From Dactylorhiza incarnata (Eukaryota > Streptophyta > Magnoliopsida > Asparagales > Orchidaceae): a stretch of 64,000 bases of DNA. The notes under the pieces were generated by a model. The model searched no databases and was not told where the DNA came from. It saw nothing but the letters and a program-made list of their open reading frames with translations. Below are positions 34,466 to 44,690 of the stretch, one piece after another (the first letter of the stretch is position 1; every line of letters starts with the position of its first letter). The DNA lies in assembly GCA_033032865.1 (NCBI GenBank), contig JAWHQI010000068.1, positions 3,286,001 through 3,350,000 on the forward strand, in the 5' to 3' direction. The position numbers were made by a program, and so were the translations under genes.

Positions 34466-34660
34466 ATTGGTATCAAAGCAGGTTGCGGGTTCGAGACCGG
34501 GGGGGCGCTGATAATTCCTGAAATTCTCTCTACCTGTGTGGGTCCTGGTGGGTCAGGCGGCCGCAGCCATGTGTCAAGCCACCTCTGAGCCTGCGGGCCA
34601 TGTGGAGCACCTTTGAATTGCGGGGTCGTGCTGGACGCTGGGGGGGGGGGGGGGGGGGAT
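34466..34660 (+). other. TRIM internal region
   Basis: It contains the primer site TTGGTATCAAAGC (34467-34479), about 160 bp of GC-rich noncoding sequence and a run of about 19 G followed by AT, the putative polypurine tract. Confidence 0.7.
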
Positions 34661-34784
34661 TGTTGGGTCCAGCATCTCCTCACTTGACCCGTAGCGCCCT
34701 TTCATTGATATAAAGATCAAGTTGCGCCTTCACCAACAGTCCGGGCTTTTGGTGTAGTTGGTTGCGCTGGGTCCTCTCAGCGCC

Positions 34785-35300
34785 ATCATTGGAGGAAGAT
34801 GTTGTAGAAGGTTTCAATACAGCAGAAGAAGAACAACCTACAGAACCTATCACAGAAGAAATCCCTAGAAGACTGCCAGCTGCATTTAGGCACATCAAGC
34901 ATCATCCATAGGAGCAAATCATAGGAGATTCTAGTCAAGGAGCACTAATAAGAAGCAGGGCATTGAATGAAGCCATGTATCTAAGTTTTCTTTCTCAAGT
35001 TAAACCCAAGACATTATCGGAAGAAAATTTGGATCCATTCTGGATTGCAGCATTGCAGGAAGAGTTAAACCAGTTCAAGAGATGCAGAGTGTGGAAACTA
35101 GTTCCTAGACCCTAAGGACACAACATCATAGGAACCAAATGGGGCTATAGGAACAAGTTGGATGAAAATAGGTAATTATAAAGAACAAGGTCACGCTTGT
35201 TGCAAAAGGATATAGACAAGAGTATGGCATAGACTTTGACCAGACCTTTGACCATGTTGCAAGGTTGGAAGCAATCAAACTATTTAAGACCTATGCTGCC
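34785..35300 (+). pseudogene. C5 copia linker and RT start
   Basis: Frames show IRSRALNEAMYLSFLSQVKPKT and FWIAALQEELNQFKR, VWKLVPRP, then [13 protein letters not shown] and [14 protein letters not shown], the linker and RT fingers of copia pol. There are several stops and frameshifts. It is cut at 35301 by C3. The palm continues at 40931 (FKVYQMDVKSDFLNGDL). Confidence 0.85.
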
Positions 35301-36370
35301 TGTTGAATTTTTGAAGTGTAAGTGGAGGTCGGGCAGCCTGAGCATCAGACCGGGCAGGCTGGCAAACCGTAGAGGTCGGGCGATCTGTTAAGAAGACCAC
35401 GCGGGTCGTTCTCCCGCATTAGACTGACGGTTAGCTAGTGGCAGATGGTCTTGGTTCTTATACCATCTGGGGTCAGCTATCTGGTTGTAACCGGGCGGTT
35501 AGCATCCGCGTTTACCTCTAGGTGTTGCGATCTGGCCCGGTTCTTTACTAGCGGGCTGGCAGGGTTACTCAGCAAGTTGCGCGAGTTATTTTCTACCCAC
35601 TACTGATATGGGCGGTTATCCTATCGCGTAAGCTGTGACCACACTACTCACCTCTACTATAAGTAGGACCTCCTAGCTCGCCATACAAAGACGTGAACAG
35701 TAAGTGAGTGCTCGCGAGTTTGATGTGCGGATAAACTTTTCTGTTCGCGTGGTTTGAGGCTTACCTTTACTGTGTTTGCAGGTTATGTGGCTTTCTTGTG
35801 GTTCTGATTTGATCAGGGGAGACCGCAGCGGATAAGCTGATAGCAGTCTGTGGCGGGTAGCAGCAGGAGGTCGCGGTTAACGACAAGGCAGGTTCTTTTC
35901 AGCTCGTTTCCAGCTTTCAATAAAGTTCAGACCACGGCGGTTAGGTGGTTTGCCTTTGCCGGTCTGTTACTTCTGTTTAGTTCTTCAGCGGCTTGTTCAC
36001 GGTTAGGAGCGGTCAAGTGACTGCGCTCAGGAAGCCTTGCTTGGGCGGACAGTGAGCATTGGAATAATGGGTAATCCGCGTATCGAGTTGCGGTTTGGTG
36101 ACATGGCGGCTTGCGCGGACAGCCTTTGTTAGTCGGGCGGTTTGGCGGGTTCATTTTGTAAACTGCCACCTTCTTGTAGTTGGTTTTCTTCTCTCCTCAT
36201 CATTATGTACGGATAAATCATGTCTCGCAATGTATGTCTCGAAATGTACAAAAGATAGTTGATACAAGATTTCTCTTGTTCCTTCATTGTTTCTGGTTTC
36301 TGGTGCTTAGTATGGTTGAGAGTGTTCCTGCGACCTTGTTCTCGTTTTCCGCTTATTAAAAATTTTAACT
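35301..36370 (+). mobile_element. C3 5' LTR
   Basis: It starts TGTTGAATTTTTG and ends AAAAATTTTAAC. TATAAGTAG is at 35658-35666 (TATAAATAG in the partner). Words with GGGCGGT and GCGGTTA are frequent upstream of it. Confidence 0.92.
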
Positions 36371-36382
36371 TGGTATCAGAGC
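36371..36382 (+). other. C3 primer binding site (tRNA-Met)
   Basis: TGGTATCAGAGC directly follows the LTR; complementary to the initiator tRNA-Met 3' end. Confidence 0.95.
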
Positions 36383-36459
36383 GGACAGAGGTATGAGCAG
36401 TGATTCAACCGCAGTAATCTAGCTTGTATTTCTAGAAACACAGTTATCAGTTGTATAAC

Positions 36460-37349
36460 AATGGAAGGAGGAATAGCAAGAGGTCTTGGTATTGAGCTCC
36501 TGACGCAGACTAACTTTAAGAAGTGGAAGTCTTGCATGGAGATCTATCTTCTGGTCTAGGACCTCTGGGAGGTTGTTGGTGGAGAAAAACTCAAGAAGTA
36601 GTTGCTGCTAGTGAAAATGATCATCTGGTGAGAGCTTGGAGGAGAACTAATGTTAAGGCGGAGTTTACTCTCAAGCGGGCTATCTCATCAGAATTGTTTG
36701 ATCACATCGTTGGATGTCGATTAGCTGCTGAGATTTGGACGGCCTTGGATGGATTGTCCAATAAGAAGAATGTAGCTCGGCTACAGTTCTTGGAAAATGA
36801 GTTGGCTCAGGCGACTCAAGGAGACTTGTTCATTTCAACGTTCTTCCTGAAGATGAAGAACCTTTGCACATAGATTTCATCTTTGGACCTGGATGAGCCT
36901 ATCTCAGAAGCTAAGCTAAAGAGGCACATAATCCACGGCTTGCGGAGGGAGTATGTGTCCTTTGTTACTTCTGTTCAAGGTTGGGCCAATCAGCCATCGC
37001 TGCTGGAGCTGGAAAACTTGTTTGGTCGCAAGAGAGTTTGGCTATGCAGATTGGGGGAATGTCTATCTCTGGGTGAGAAAGTGAGGTTTTATATTCAGGG
37101 AAGAAGAAGCGTTGGGATAAGAAGAAGAAGACATCTGGAGATGATGGTCCATCTACTTCATATCAGCAGGAGAGGAGCTATGCTCCTAAGCTTGATGAAA
37201 AGAAGAAGGAAGGACCTAGATGCTTCAGGTGTAATATGCTTGGTCACTTCAAGAAGGACTACATGGTCAATCTTCAGCCAGGGCATGCTGCAGGAAAGGA
37301 GGAGGCTGGTTCTAAGGCAGATGATAGATGGGGCGATGGAGCTTTCATG
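36460..37349 (+). pseudogene. C3 gag
   Basis: The ATG at 36461 opens MEGGIARGLGIELL and NFKKWKSCMEIYLL. Later segments lie in other frames: AEFTLKRAISSELFDHIVG, NVARLQFLENELAQ, DLDEPISEAKLKRHIIHGL. The zinc knuckle reads CFRCNMLGHFKKDY, so the last Cys has become Tyr. Multiple stops and at least three frameshifts. Confidence 0.85.
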
Positions 37350-37389
37350 ACGGGCACGTGTGTTTGTCTATGGCTTCCATCAACTATCA

Positions 37390-38565
37390 GGATGATTAGA
37401 TAGTTGACTCGGGTTGTAGTCATCACCTAACCGAAGATGAGTCCAAGTTCTCTTCTTTGCAGGCATATAGGGGTAATGATGCTATCATTATGGCTGATGA
37501 TACTATACATGCAGTAGAAAAGGAGGGCATAGTTTCTTTGAACGATGATAGAGGTACTCTTACGTTAAAGAGTGTCCATCATGTTTCGGGGATGAAGAAA
37601 AACCTCTTCTCGGTGACCAACGCTGTTGATGTTGGCTATCACGTTCTGTTTGGTCCAACAGAAGTGAAGTTTCTTCGAAATGTGTCAGCGGTGGAGGCTG
37701 AAGTCACTCATGTCGGTAGAAGGGTGAAGGACTTGTTTGTGTTATCTACAAGTTCCTATGTTGATAAGATGAGGACTAATGATAGCGCTCTATCTGGCAT
37801 GAAAGACTCGGACATGTTGGGATGGACAAGTTGAAAACTATGGCGGGACGAAGCCTTGTAAGAGGCCTGCCTAGTCTGTCATCTTTCAGTGATGGTCACG
37901 TTTGTGCAGGTTGTCAATATAGTAAGGCTCATCGTCTTCCATTTGACAAATCACAAAGAAGATGTAAAGCACCATTGGAGTGTGTTCATGGTGATCTATT
38001 TGGACCTACCACAACTGTCAGTCTTGGAGCCAGCAGGTATAAGCTGGTTTTGATTGATGACTTCATAAGATATACTTGGGTATATTTTCTGAAGGAGAAG
38101 TCGGAAGCATTCGGGAGCTTTGTGGAGTTCAAGGAGCTAGTGGAGGGTCGGCTCAACTTGCGGATCAAGAAGTTCAGAACTAACAATGGAGGGGAGTTTA
38201 CCTCCAAAGCGTTCTTTAACTTCTACAGGAAGCATGGCATCCATAGAGAGCTTTCTTGTGCTCACACTCCACAACAGAACGACGTTGCAGAGCGGAAGAT
38301 CCGTCATCTGACGGAGACCTGCAAATGTTGGCTTCATGCCAAGAGTATCCCAAAGTCCTTCTGGGCAGAGGGAATGTCTTGTGCAACTTATGTCATCAAT
38401 CGGATGCCTCTCAGTCCCATCAACATGAAGACCCCACATGAAGAGCCCAAGGTGGATGGTATTACTCCTGTGACATGCAAGTGGGTATTCAAGCTGGAGA
38501 AGAAAGCTGACGGGAGTATCGAGCGATACAAGGCTCGCCTTGTAGCTCGAGGGTTCTCTCAATAG
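37390..38565 (+). pseudogene. C3 pol: protease, integrase, fused to RT start
   Basis: Protease VDSGCSHHLTED is at about 37403-37438. Pre-integrase zinc residues (HVCAGCQYSK), integrase HGDLFGP, then RTNNGGEF where the second catalytic Asp is Asn, and VAERKIRH with the Glu. At about 38440 the integrase (NMKTPHE) joins directly to PKVDGITPVTCKWVFKLEKK of RT, so the integrase C-terminus, linker and RT N-terminus are deleted. It ends at a TAG at 38563-38565. Confidence 0.88.
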
Positions 38566-39890
38566 TATGAGAAGACTATGAAGAGACGTTTAGTCCGGTA
38601 GCCAAGATGACTTCGGTACGAGTGGTGATTGCATTGGCAGCTTGCCAAGGGTGCAAGATTTGGCAACTCGACGTAAAGAATGCTTTCTTGTACGGTGAGA
38701 TTGGCAAGGATATCTTCATGGTTCAGCCAACGGGATATGTATCGGAAGCTCATCCAGGACACGTCTGCAAGCTCAAGAAGACTCATTACGGGTTGAAGTA
38801 AGCGCCTCAGGCGTAGTATGGGAAGATCGTAGAATACCTCCAGTTCTGTGGATATTTTGCTTCAGATTCAGACTCGAGTCTGTTCGTAAAGAAGGTTAGG
38901 GAGCAACAAGTTTTGGTGTTGCTGTATGTTGAAGACATGATCATCACGGGGAACTCGGAGGCTGAGGTAGCTAAGCTTTGAGCTGAATTAGCTATCAGGT
39001 TCGAGATGAAGAATCTGGGAGAGCTTCACCATTTCCTTGGACTCGAGGTGGAGAGGAAAGAGAGCGGTGTGCTCGTTTCTCAGAAAGGTTATGAGGAGCA
39101 GATCGTTATGCGATTCATCATGCAGGATGGGAAGAGCAACTCTACTCCACTGGAGTTTGGTCTAAAACATCGACAGGATGAAGGGAGGACTCTTCCTGAT
39201 CCATTTGTGTTCCGGGCTCTTGTTGGAAGTTTGATATACTTGACGATTACTACACAAGATATTGCTTATGCAGTTGGCAGAGTAAGTCGGTATATGGAGG
39301 AACCACAGAAACCTCATCTGGTTGTGGCAAGAAGTATTTTGAAGTACGTGAAGTCGACCTCATACATGGGTCTCCTTTACGGGAGAGACACTGGCTTTTG
39401 TTTGCATGGATACATGGATGTCGATTATGGGGGAGATTCAGACGATCGGAAGTCGATGTCTGGTTATGTTTTCTTATGCTGATCGGCAACTATTTCATGG
39501 TGCAGCAAAAAGCGGGATTCAGTGTCCGTCTCTACCACTGAAGCAGAGTACAAGGCTTCTGCCTTGGCAGCTCAGGAAGCCATCTGGCTTAGGAGATTGG
39601 TGGAGGACGTCCATAAGGAGGTTCGAGGTCCTACTCTGCTATGTGGTGACAATGAGAGTGCCCTCAAACTGGTTAATAATCTAGTCTATCACGCACGGAC
39701 CAAGCACATCAAGATCGAGCATAATTTCATTCGTGAGAAGGTGCTGGAAGGATCTCTAATGGTTGAGCATGTGTGGAGCGAGGACAATGTCGCTGACATC
39801 TTCACGAAGCCACTGGCGAAGGGACCATTTACTCGGCTACGAGGATTCCTTGGGTTGAATTCCACTTCCCACTTTAAGGGGGAGTGTTGA
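38566..39890 (+). pseudogene. C3 pol: RT and RNase H
   Basis: EETFSPVAKMTSVRVVIALA and WQLDVKNAFLYGEI are seen. The active-site YVDD reads YVED (38925-38936). LGELHHFLGLEV, DVDYGGD, STTEAEYKA, GDNESALKL and DIFTKPLAKG follow. Stops replace codons that are Gln or Trp in C1 (for example KQAPRAWYG reads K*APQA*YG). The final TGA overlaps the first bases of the 3' LTR. Confidence 0.9.
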
Positions 39891-40930
39891 ATTTTTGGTG
39901 TAAGTGGGGGTCGGGCGGTCTGGCAAACCGCGGAGGTCGGGCGATCTGTTAAGAAGACCGCGCGGGTTGTCTTCCCGCATTAGACTAGCGGTTAGCCAGT
40001 GGCAGATGGTCTTGGTTCTTCTACCATCTAGGGTCAGCTAACTGGTTGCCGGGCGGTTAGCATCCGCGGTTACCTCTAGGTGTTGCGATCTGGCCAGGTT
40101 CTTTACTTGCGGGCTGGCAGGGTTACTCAGCAAGTCGCGCGAGTTGTTTTCTACCCGCTACTGATATGGGCGGTTATCCTGTCGCGTAGGCGGTGACCAC
40201 ACTCCTCACCTCTACTATAAATAGGACCCCCTGGCTCGCCATACAAAGACGTGAATAGTAAGTGAGAGCTCACGAGTTTGTGGTGCGGATAGACTTTTAT
40301 GTTCGTGCGGTTTGAGGCTTACCTTTGCTGTGTTTGTAGGTTGGGCGGCTTTCTTGTGGTTCTGATTTGATCAGGGGAGACCGCAGCGGATAAGCTGGTA
40401 GCTGTCTGTGGCGGGTAGCAGCAGGAGGTCATGGTTAACGACAAGGCAGGTTCTCTTCAGCTCGTTTCCAACTTTCAATAAAGTTCAGACCATGATGGTT
40501 AGGCGGTTTGCCTTTGCTGGTCTGTTACTTCTGTTCAGTTCTTCGGCAGTTTGTTGGCGGTTAGGAGCGGCCAAGTGACTGCGGTCAGGCGGCCTTGCTT
40601 GGGCGGACAGAGTGAGCATTGGAATAACAGGTAGTCTGCGTGTTGAGTTGCGGTTTGGCGACTTGGCGGCTTGCGCGGATAGCCTTTGTTAGCCGGCCGG
40701 TTTGGCGGGTTCATTTTGTAAACCGCCAGCTTCTTGTGGTTGGTTTTCTTCTCTCCTCATCATTGTGTACTAATAAATCATGTCTCGCAATGTATGTCTC
40801 AAAATGTACAAAAGATAGTTGATACAAGATTTCTCTTGTTCCTTCATTGTTTCTGGTTTCTGGTGCTTGGTATGGTTGAGAGTGTTCATGCGACCTTGTT
40901 CTCGTTTTCTTCTTATTAAAAATTTTAACA
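39885..40930 (+). mobile_element. C3 3' LTR
   Basis: 1046 bp, partner of 35301-36370, with TATAAATAG at 40216-40224. It follows the polypurine tract AAGGGGGAG and ends AATTTTAACA. Confidence 0.93.
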
Positions 40931-41870
40931 CAACCCAAAAAGTATTCAAAGTCTACCAAATGGATGTAAAATCAGACTTTCTAAATGGTGATCTAAAAGA
41001 AGAAGTGTATGTAGAGCATCCCTCAGGTTTTGTTGATTCTGGACACCCTGATTATGTCTATTTCTTAGAAAAGCCTTATATAAGTTGAAACAAGCTCCTA
41101 GAGCCTGGTACGAAACCTTGTCAAGCTTTCTCATTGAGAATAAGTTCTCAAGGGGAAGAACAAGTTCTCAAGGGGGGAGATTGAAAAGATATTGTTCCTA
41201 AGGGAAGCAAAGGGCAAGATCTTGCTAGTGCAAATCTATGTGGATGACATTATATTTGGCTCTATATATGGTCATCTCTGCAAAAATTTTGCCAACTTAA
41301 TGTAGGAAAAGTTTGAAATGAGCTGTATGGGAGAGCTCAAATACTGCCTAGGTCTCCAAGTGAAATAATCTGAAGATGGCATATTCATCTCACAGACTAA
41401 GTTCACTAGAGAGCTAAGTCATGAAATTTGGATTGGAGAGTGCTTCTTTCATGAAGACTACCATGGGATCTAATGTGACTCTGGACAAGGATGAAAAGGG
41501 AATACCAATGTATGAAACCAAGTACAGATGCATGATTGGTTCACTGTTTTACCTAAATGCCAGTAGGCCTGACATAATATTTGCCACATGTGTTTGTGCA
41601 AGATACCAGGTGAACCCTAAGGAATCTCATCACTCCTCTGTCGAGAGGATCTTAAAACACCTCAAGGGTACACCCAATCCTGGCCAATGGTACCCTAGGA
41701 ACAATGATTGTGAGCTAACTGGTTTTTCATATGCAGATTATGCATGGTGCAAGGAAGATAAGAAGAGAACTTTTGGGACTTGCCAATTCCTTGGATGAAG
41801 GCTCATTTCTTAGAGCAGCATGAAGCAGACAAGTGTAACAATCTCTACTGCAGATTCAGATTATTTAGAC
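40931..41870 (+). pseudogene. C5 copia RT palm and RNase H start
   Basis: FKVYQMDVKSDFLNGDLKEEVYVEHPSGF continues the RT cut at 35300. IYVDDIIFGS is at about 41234-41260 in another frame. Then KYRCMIGSLFYLNASRPDI and the start of RNase H. At least four frameshifts or stops. Confidence 0.88.
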
Positions 41871-41871
41871 A

Positions 41872-42213
41872 GTGTCTGCCAAGAGCCTGGGGAAGGCTTT
41901 GAGACTTCCAAGGCTAGAGGCAGGGGAAAAAGAGGATTACTTGACTGGAGAAGACTACACTGCAAGTTTTACCTGGTGTGGTCACAGTGGCAAGACTTAC
42001 GAGTCAATTAAGAGAGCGAAATTTAATCAGAAGGGAAAGTTCCTAGCTGATGTAGTGGGGAAGGTGCTACTCTGCAAGACGGGTTCTCACGACAGAATAT
42101 CAAAGGAGATGTTTGAAATAATGTGCAAAATAATCCTCTCCAAGAAGACCGACTGGAGAGATCGGTTATTTCAAAGAATAAAGGCGAACCTGAAGACCCC
42201 TAGTTTTGGGTGA
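41872..42213 (+). pseudogene. Env-like ORF fragment of C5
   Basis: 113 codons. The end (DRISKEMFEIMCKIILSKK, then DWRDRLFQRI) resembles a motif of retrotransposon-linked accessory proteins in dicots. It lies after pol, the expected site of the env-like ORF. RNase H is truncated just before it. Confidence 0.45.
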
Positions 42214-42905
42214 ATTCTGTCTCTTTCCTTGGGATCACCGTCACCAAACTGAAAGCTGCATTTGTTCTCCATCTGACACAACTGCCTTTCCTTTGAACAA
42301 TACAAGGTCATGTCCAGTCTTGAGTTCTGCACCTTCATCATTCTCTGGCTCATTGCCTGTGTTCTTTTCAGCTTCTTTTTAGTTCCTTCCTCAGCTCCTC
42401 CTTCAATAGAAACTCTACCCTCTTCAACAACAAAATTGACTCCTTGCTCATCCAGGGCAGAGCACCCCAGATGGGTCTCCCCCTTAACAACTACAGTATG
42501 TTGGGTTGAGCTCCCTGGTAGGGACTCCCCCTCAACTGTCACTCCGCCTTCCAGGCTTCGCTTCCTTTTATACACAGCGGGGATGTCACCAAAGGGTGCT
42601 CTCCTTTCCACATGAACCTATATGGGAGCAGGTTCAATAATAGGCTCTGGGACCATCTACACATGAGAGCCTAGTCCCCTCAGTCAGGGCAGGGTATGGG
42701 ATATATGGGTCGACCTCTTATTCAGAACTGCTGGAGGAACTTTACTCTCTAGCATTACCAGCATGCACATCCTTCTTTTGTCCCTTCAGAGGTGCTTGAC
42801 TGTCTTTAGGGGATCTTGAAATCACCTTATCCCATCTATCCAACATCTTGGAGTCCATCTTTTTGGAGTAATGAAGAAGTACTCCCATTTTCTTCTTCAG
42901 AACAT
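42171..42905 (-). pseudogene. Minus-strand ORF beside C5
   Basis: The open frame at 42171-42611 on the minus strand (VYKRKRSLEGGVTVEGESLP, charged Gly/Glu-rich) and degenerate codons up to 42905 look more protein-like than the plus strand. It may be an inverted piece of an env-like ORF. Family not identified. Confidence 0.35.
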
Positions 42906-42921
42906 CCCCAAGTGAGGTGTG

Positions 42922-44690
42922 TGTTGGGAAAAACTCCTTGGATTTAACTTAACAAATTATCTAAAGTGATTTTAACTCTTAGGTTTTAATTACCCATTGT
43001 ATAATAAGGGTAATTTGGTCATTAGATGTCTTAGGATATCACACACAACTTGGAGTGTCAAGACCAGAGCAAAACAAGCATAAATTAGGTTAAGTTAACA
43101 ATTGCCTCAAATAGTATTCGACTTAACTTTGACTTCATGTTGACGTAACTTAGACTAGAAGTCCAAGCAACTCAATCCCTCTGTCAAAGTATATCAAGTT
43201 GACGCTACGTCGAATATAAGTCGATGTAGATAAAGGAGCATGTCGAAGTTATCTTAGAACTCGACGCAACCTTGACTTCAATTCGACGCGGAAGTAAGTA
43301 TCTGTCGAAGCCATCTGAAGTCGACGCAAACATCGACTACAATTCGACATAGATGATGAAGTTCAAAGTCAAGCCTTCAACTCGACGGTTACGTCGATAA
43401 GTAATCGACGTAACGTCAATATCAGAGTTCAACCAGAGCTTGAAGGAATTTGAAGCTGCTCTTACAAGAACTCAAAGGTGCATCGATTAAAAGGAGAATG
43501 AAGTTGGCGCAGCGTCTAATACTGTTTGAAAAGGAAACCATTTCATCTACTTCTTTTGCACACTCTCTGAGGGCCCACGACACTAAAGACTGTTCTACAA
43601 CAACTTGTTTATTGCCTAGAATGGAGAGGAGCATTCAAGAAGACAAAAAAAAGCTTTCTTGGAAAGGATTCAAATAGTTGGCAGATGGGTCATGAACAAT
43701 AGAAGAAAGAGAGATTAATTGTCCAAGACAATACCTTTTCAGCACAACCCAAAAGAGGAAAGGATTTCAAATAACATCATGGTCAATAAATAAGAATAAC
43801 AGAGAGAATAACTGCAGAGTATTCATCACAATTGTCATCATCTTGTCGATTAGGGATTCATCCTTCTTCTTCCTCCTGGAACCCTAAAAGACAAAAAAAC
43901 AAGAACTGGCCACTCTCTCTCTCTCTCAGCACAGAACAATTGAAGGCTGCTCTTCATCAATATCTCATACCAGCCAGATTTCAATCAGAAGAAAGTAGAA
44001 AGGATCTGAAGCTTATAACCCTTGCAAATCATCACAATCATAAGCAAGGGTTCATCATTAGCAGATCCAGAAAAAGAAAAAGAAGGTGAAGGCTTCATTA
44101 GAATTCTGAGAACAGAATTCTTCTTCTTACTTCTTCCTCTTCCTTCTCACTTCACTTCAACTGTAAAAAAGTTTTAATAATCCCTCTTCCAAAGGATTCA
44201 GTGGTTCAGGATCTCCTTATCAATAGATCTGTGGTTCAAGAATCTCCATATCAAAAGATTTGTGGTTCAAGATCTCCTTATCAAAAGATCTGTGGTTCAA
44301 GAACTCCTTATCAAAAAATATGTGGTTCAAGATCTCCTAATCAAAAGATCTTTGGTTCAAGAGTCTCCTTATCAAATGACTTAAGCACAGGTTGTGCTTT
44401 CCTACAAGTGTTAGAAGAGTTGAGTACCTATATTTTGGGGAACCTCTTTAAGAATCTATGTGTCTTTGCTGTGATATTTTGTGCTATCCCATTTCCTTTT
44501 TTAGCATTTATTTCCAGCAATGGTTATCTTATTTATTTTGCCTTTGGTTTTTGTTTGTGTTCATAATACCTTAGTAAGTTTTATTGTTTGCACAGTTAGG
44601 ATAGAAAAATATTTAAATATCTATTCACCCCCCCCCCCCCCCCCCCCCCCACCCTCTAGAGGATTCTCAGAGGCACACTGTGTTGAAACA
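42922..44690 (+). mobile_element. SIRE-type LTR, right end uncertain
   Basis: It starts TGTTGGGAAAAAC and has the run of C (44628-44650) followed by ACCCTCTAG seen near the ends of related LTRs. No polypurine tract precedes it, so it is a 5' or solo LTR. TCGACG words recur at 43131-43432. A 30-bp repeat lies at 44202-44383. C4 begins at 44691, close to or inside its end. Confidence 0.7.
44202..44383 (+). repeat. 30-bp tandem repeat, 6 copies
   Basis: Units begin TGGTTCAAGATCTCCTTATC at about 44202, 44232, 44263, 44293, 44323 and 44353, with one-base length changes. The period is close to a multiple of three, so one frame reads GSRSPYQKIC repeatedly, but no start or coding context supports translation. 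Confidence 0.9.

Larger units (their letters stand above)
31799..34779 (+). mobile_element. TRIM containing a gag-only one-LTR element
   Basis: 119-bp direct repeats (31799-31917 and 34661-34779) start TGTTGGGTCC and end TCTCA. They are flanked by the perfect 5-bp duplication GCGCC (31794-31798, 34780-34784). Removing the inner element leaves a canonical TRIM: LTR, ATTGGTATCAAAGCA primer site, about 195 bp (34466-34660), a run of G as polypurine tract, LTR; about 433 bp in total. The inner element (primer site, gag-like ORF 32011-32808, polypurine tract, LTR 33140-34465) is present with only one LTR, joined at the primer site. Confidence 0.85.
35301..40930 (+). mobile_element. C3: copia element with both LTRs
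   Basis: 5630 bp: LTRs at 35301-36370 and 39885-40930, tRNA-Met primer site 36371-36382, decayed gag, pol with an internal deletion, polypurine tract 39876-39884. It sits in the RT of C5. The bases flanking it (CTGCC before, CAACC after) do not form a clean target duplication. It is related to C1 by pol, polypurine tract and LTR termini, but most of the LTR body differs. Confidence 0.93.

Noticed and set aside
34483..34510. GGTTCGAGACC resembling a Pol III B box or tRNA gene
   Set aside because: No A box or cloverleaf fits; it is the TRIM region after the primer site.
44201..44566. ORF with ten-residue repeats (GSRSPYQKIC)
   Set aside because: The repeats are DNA minisatellites in an LTR with length changes that break frame; no coding support.
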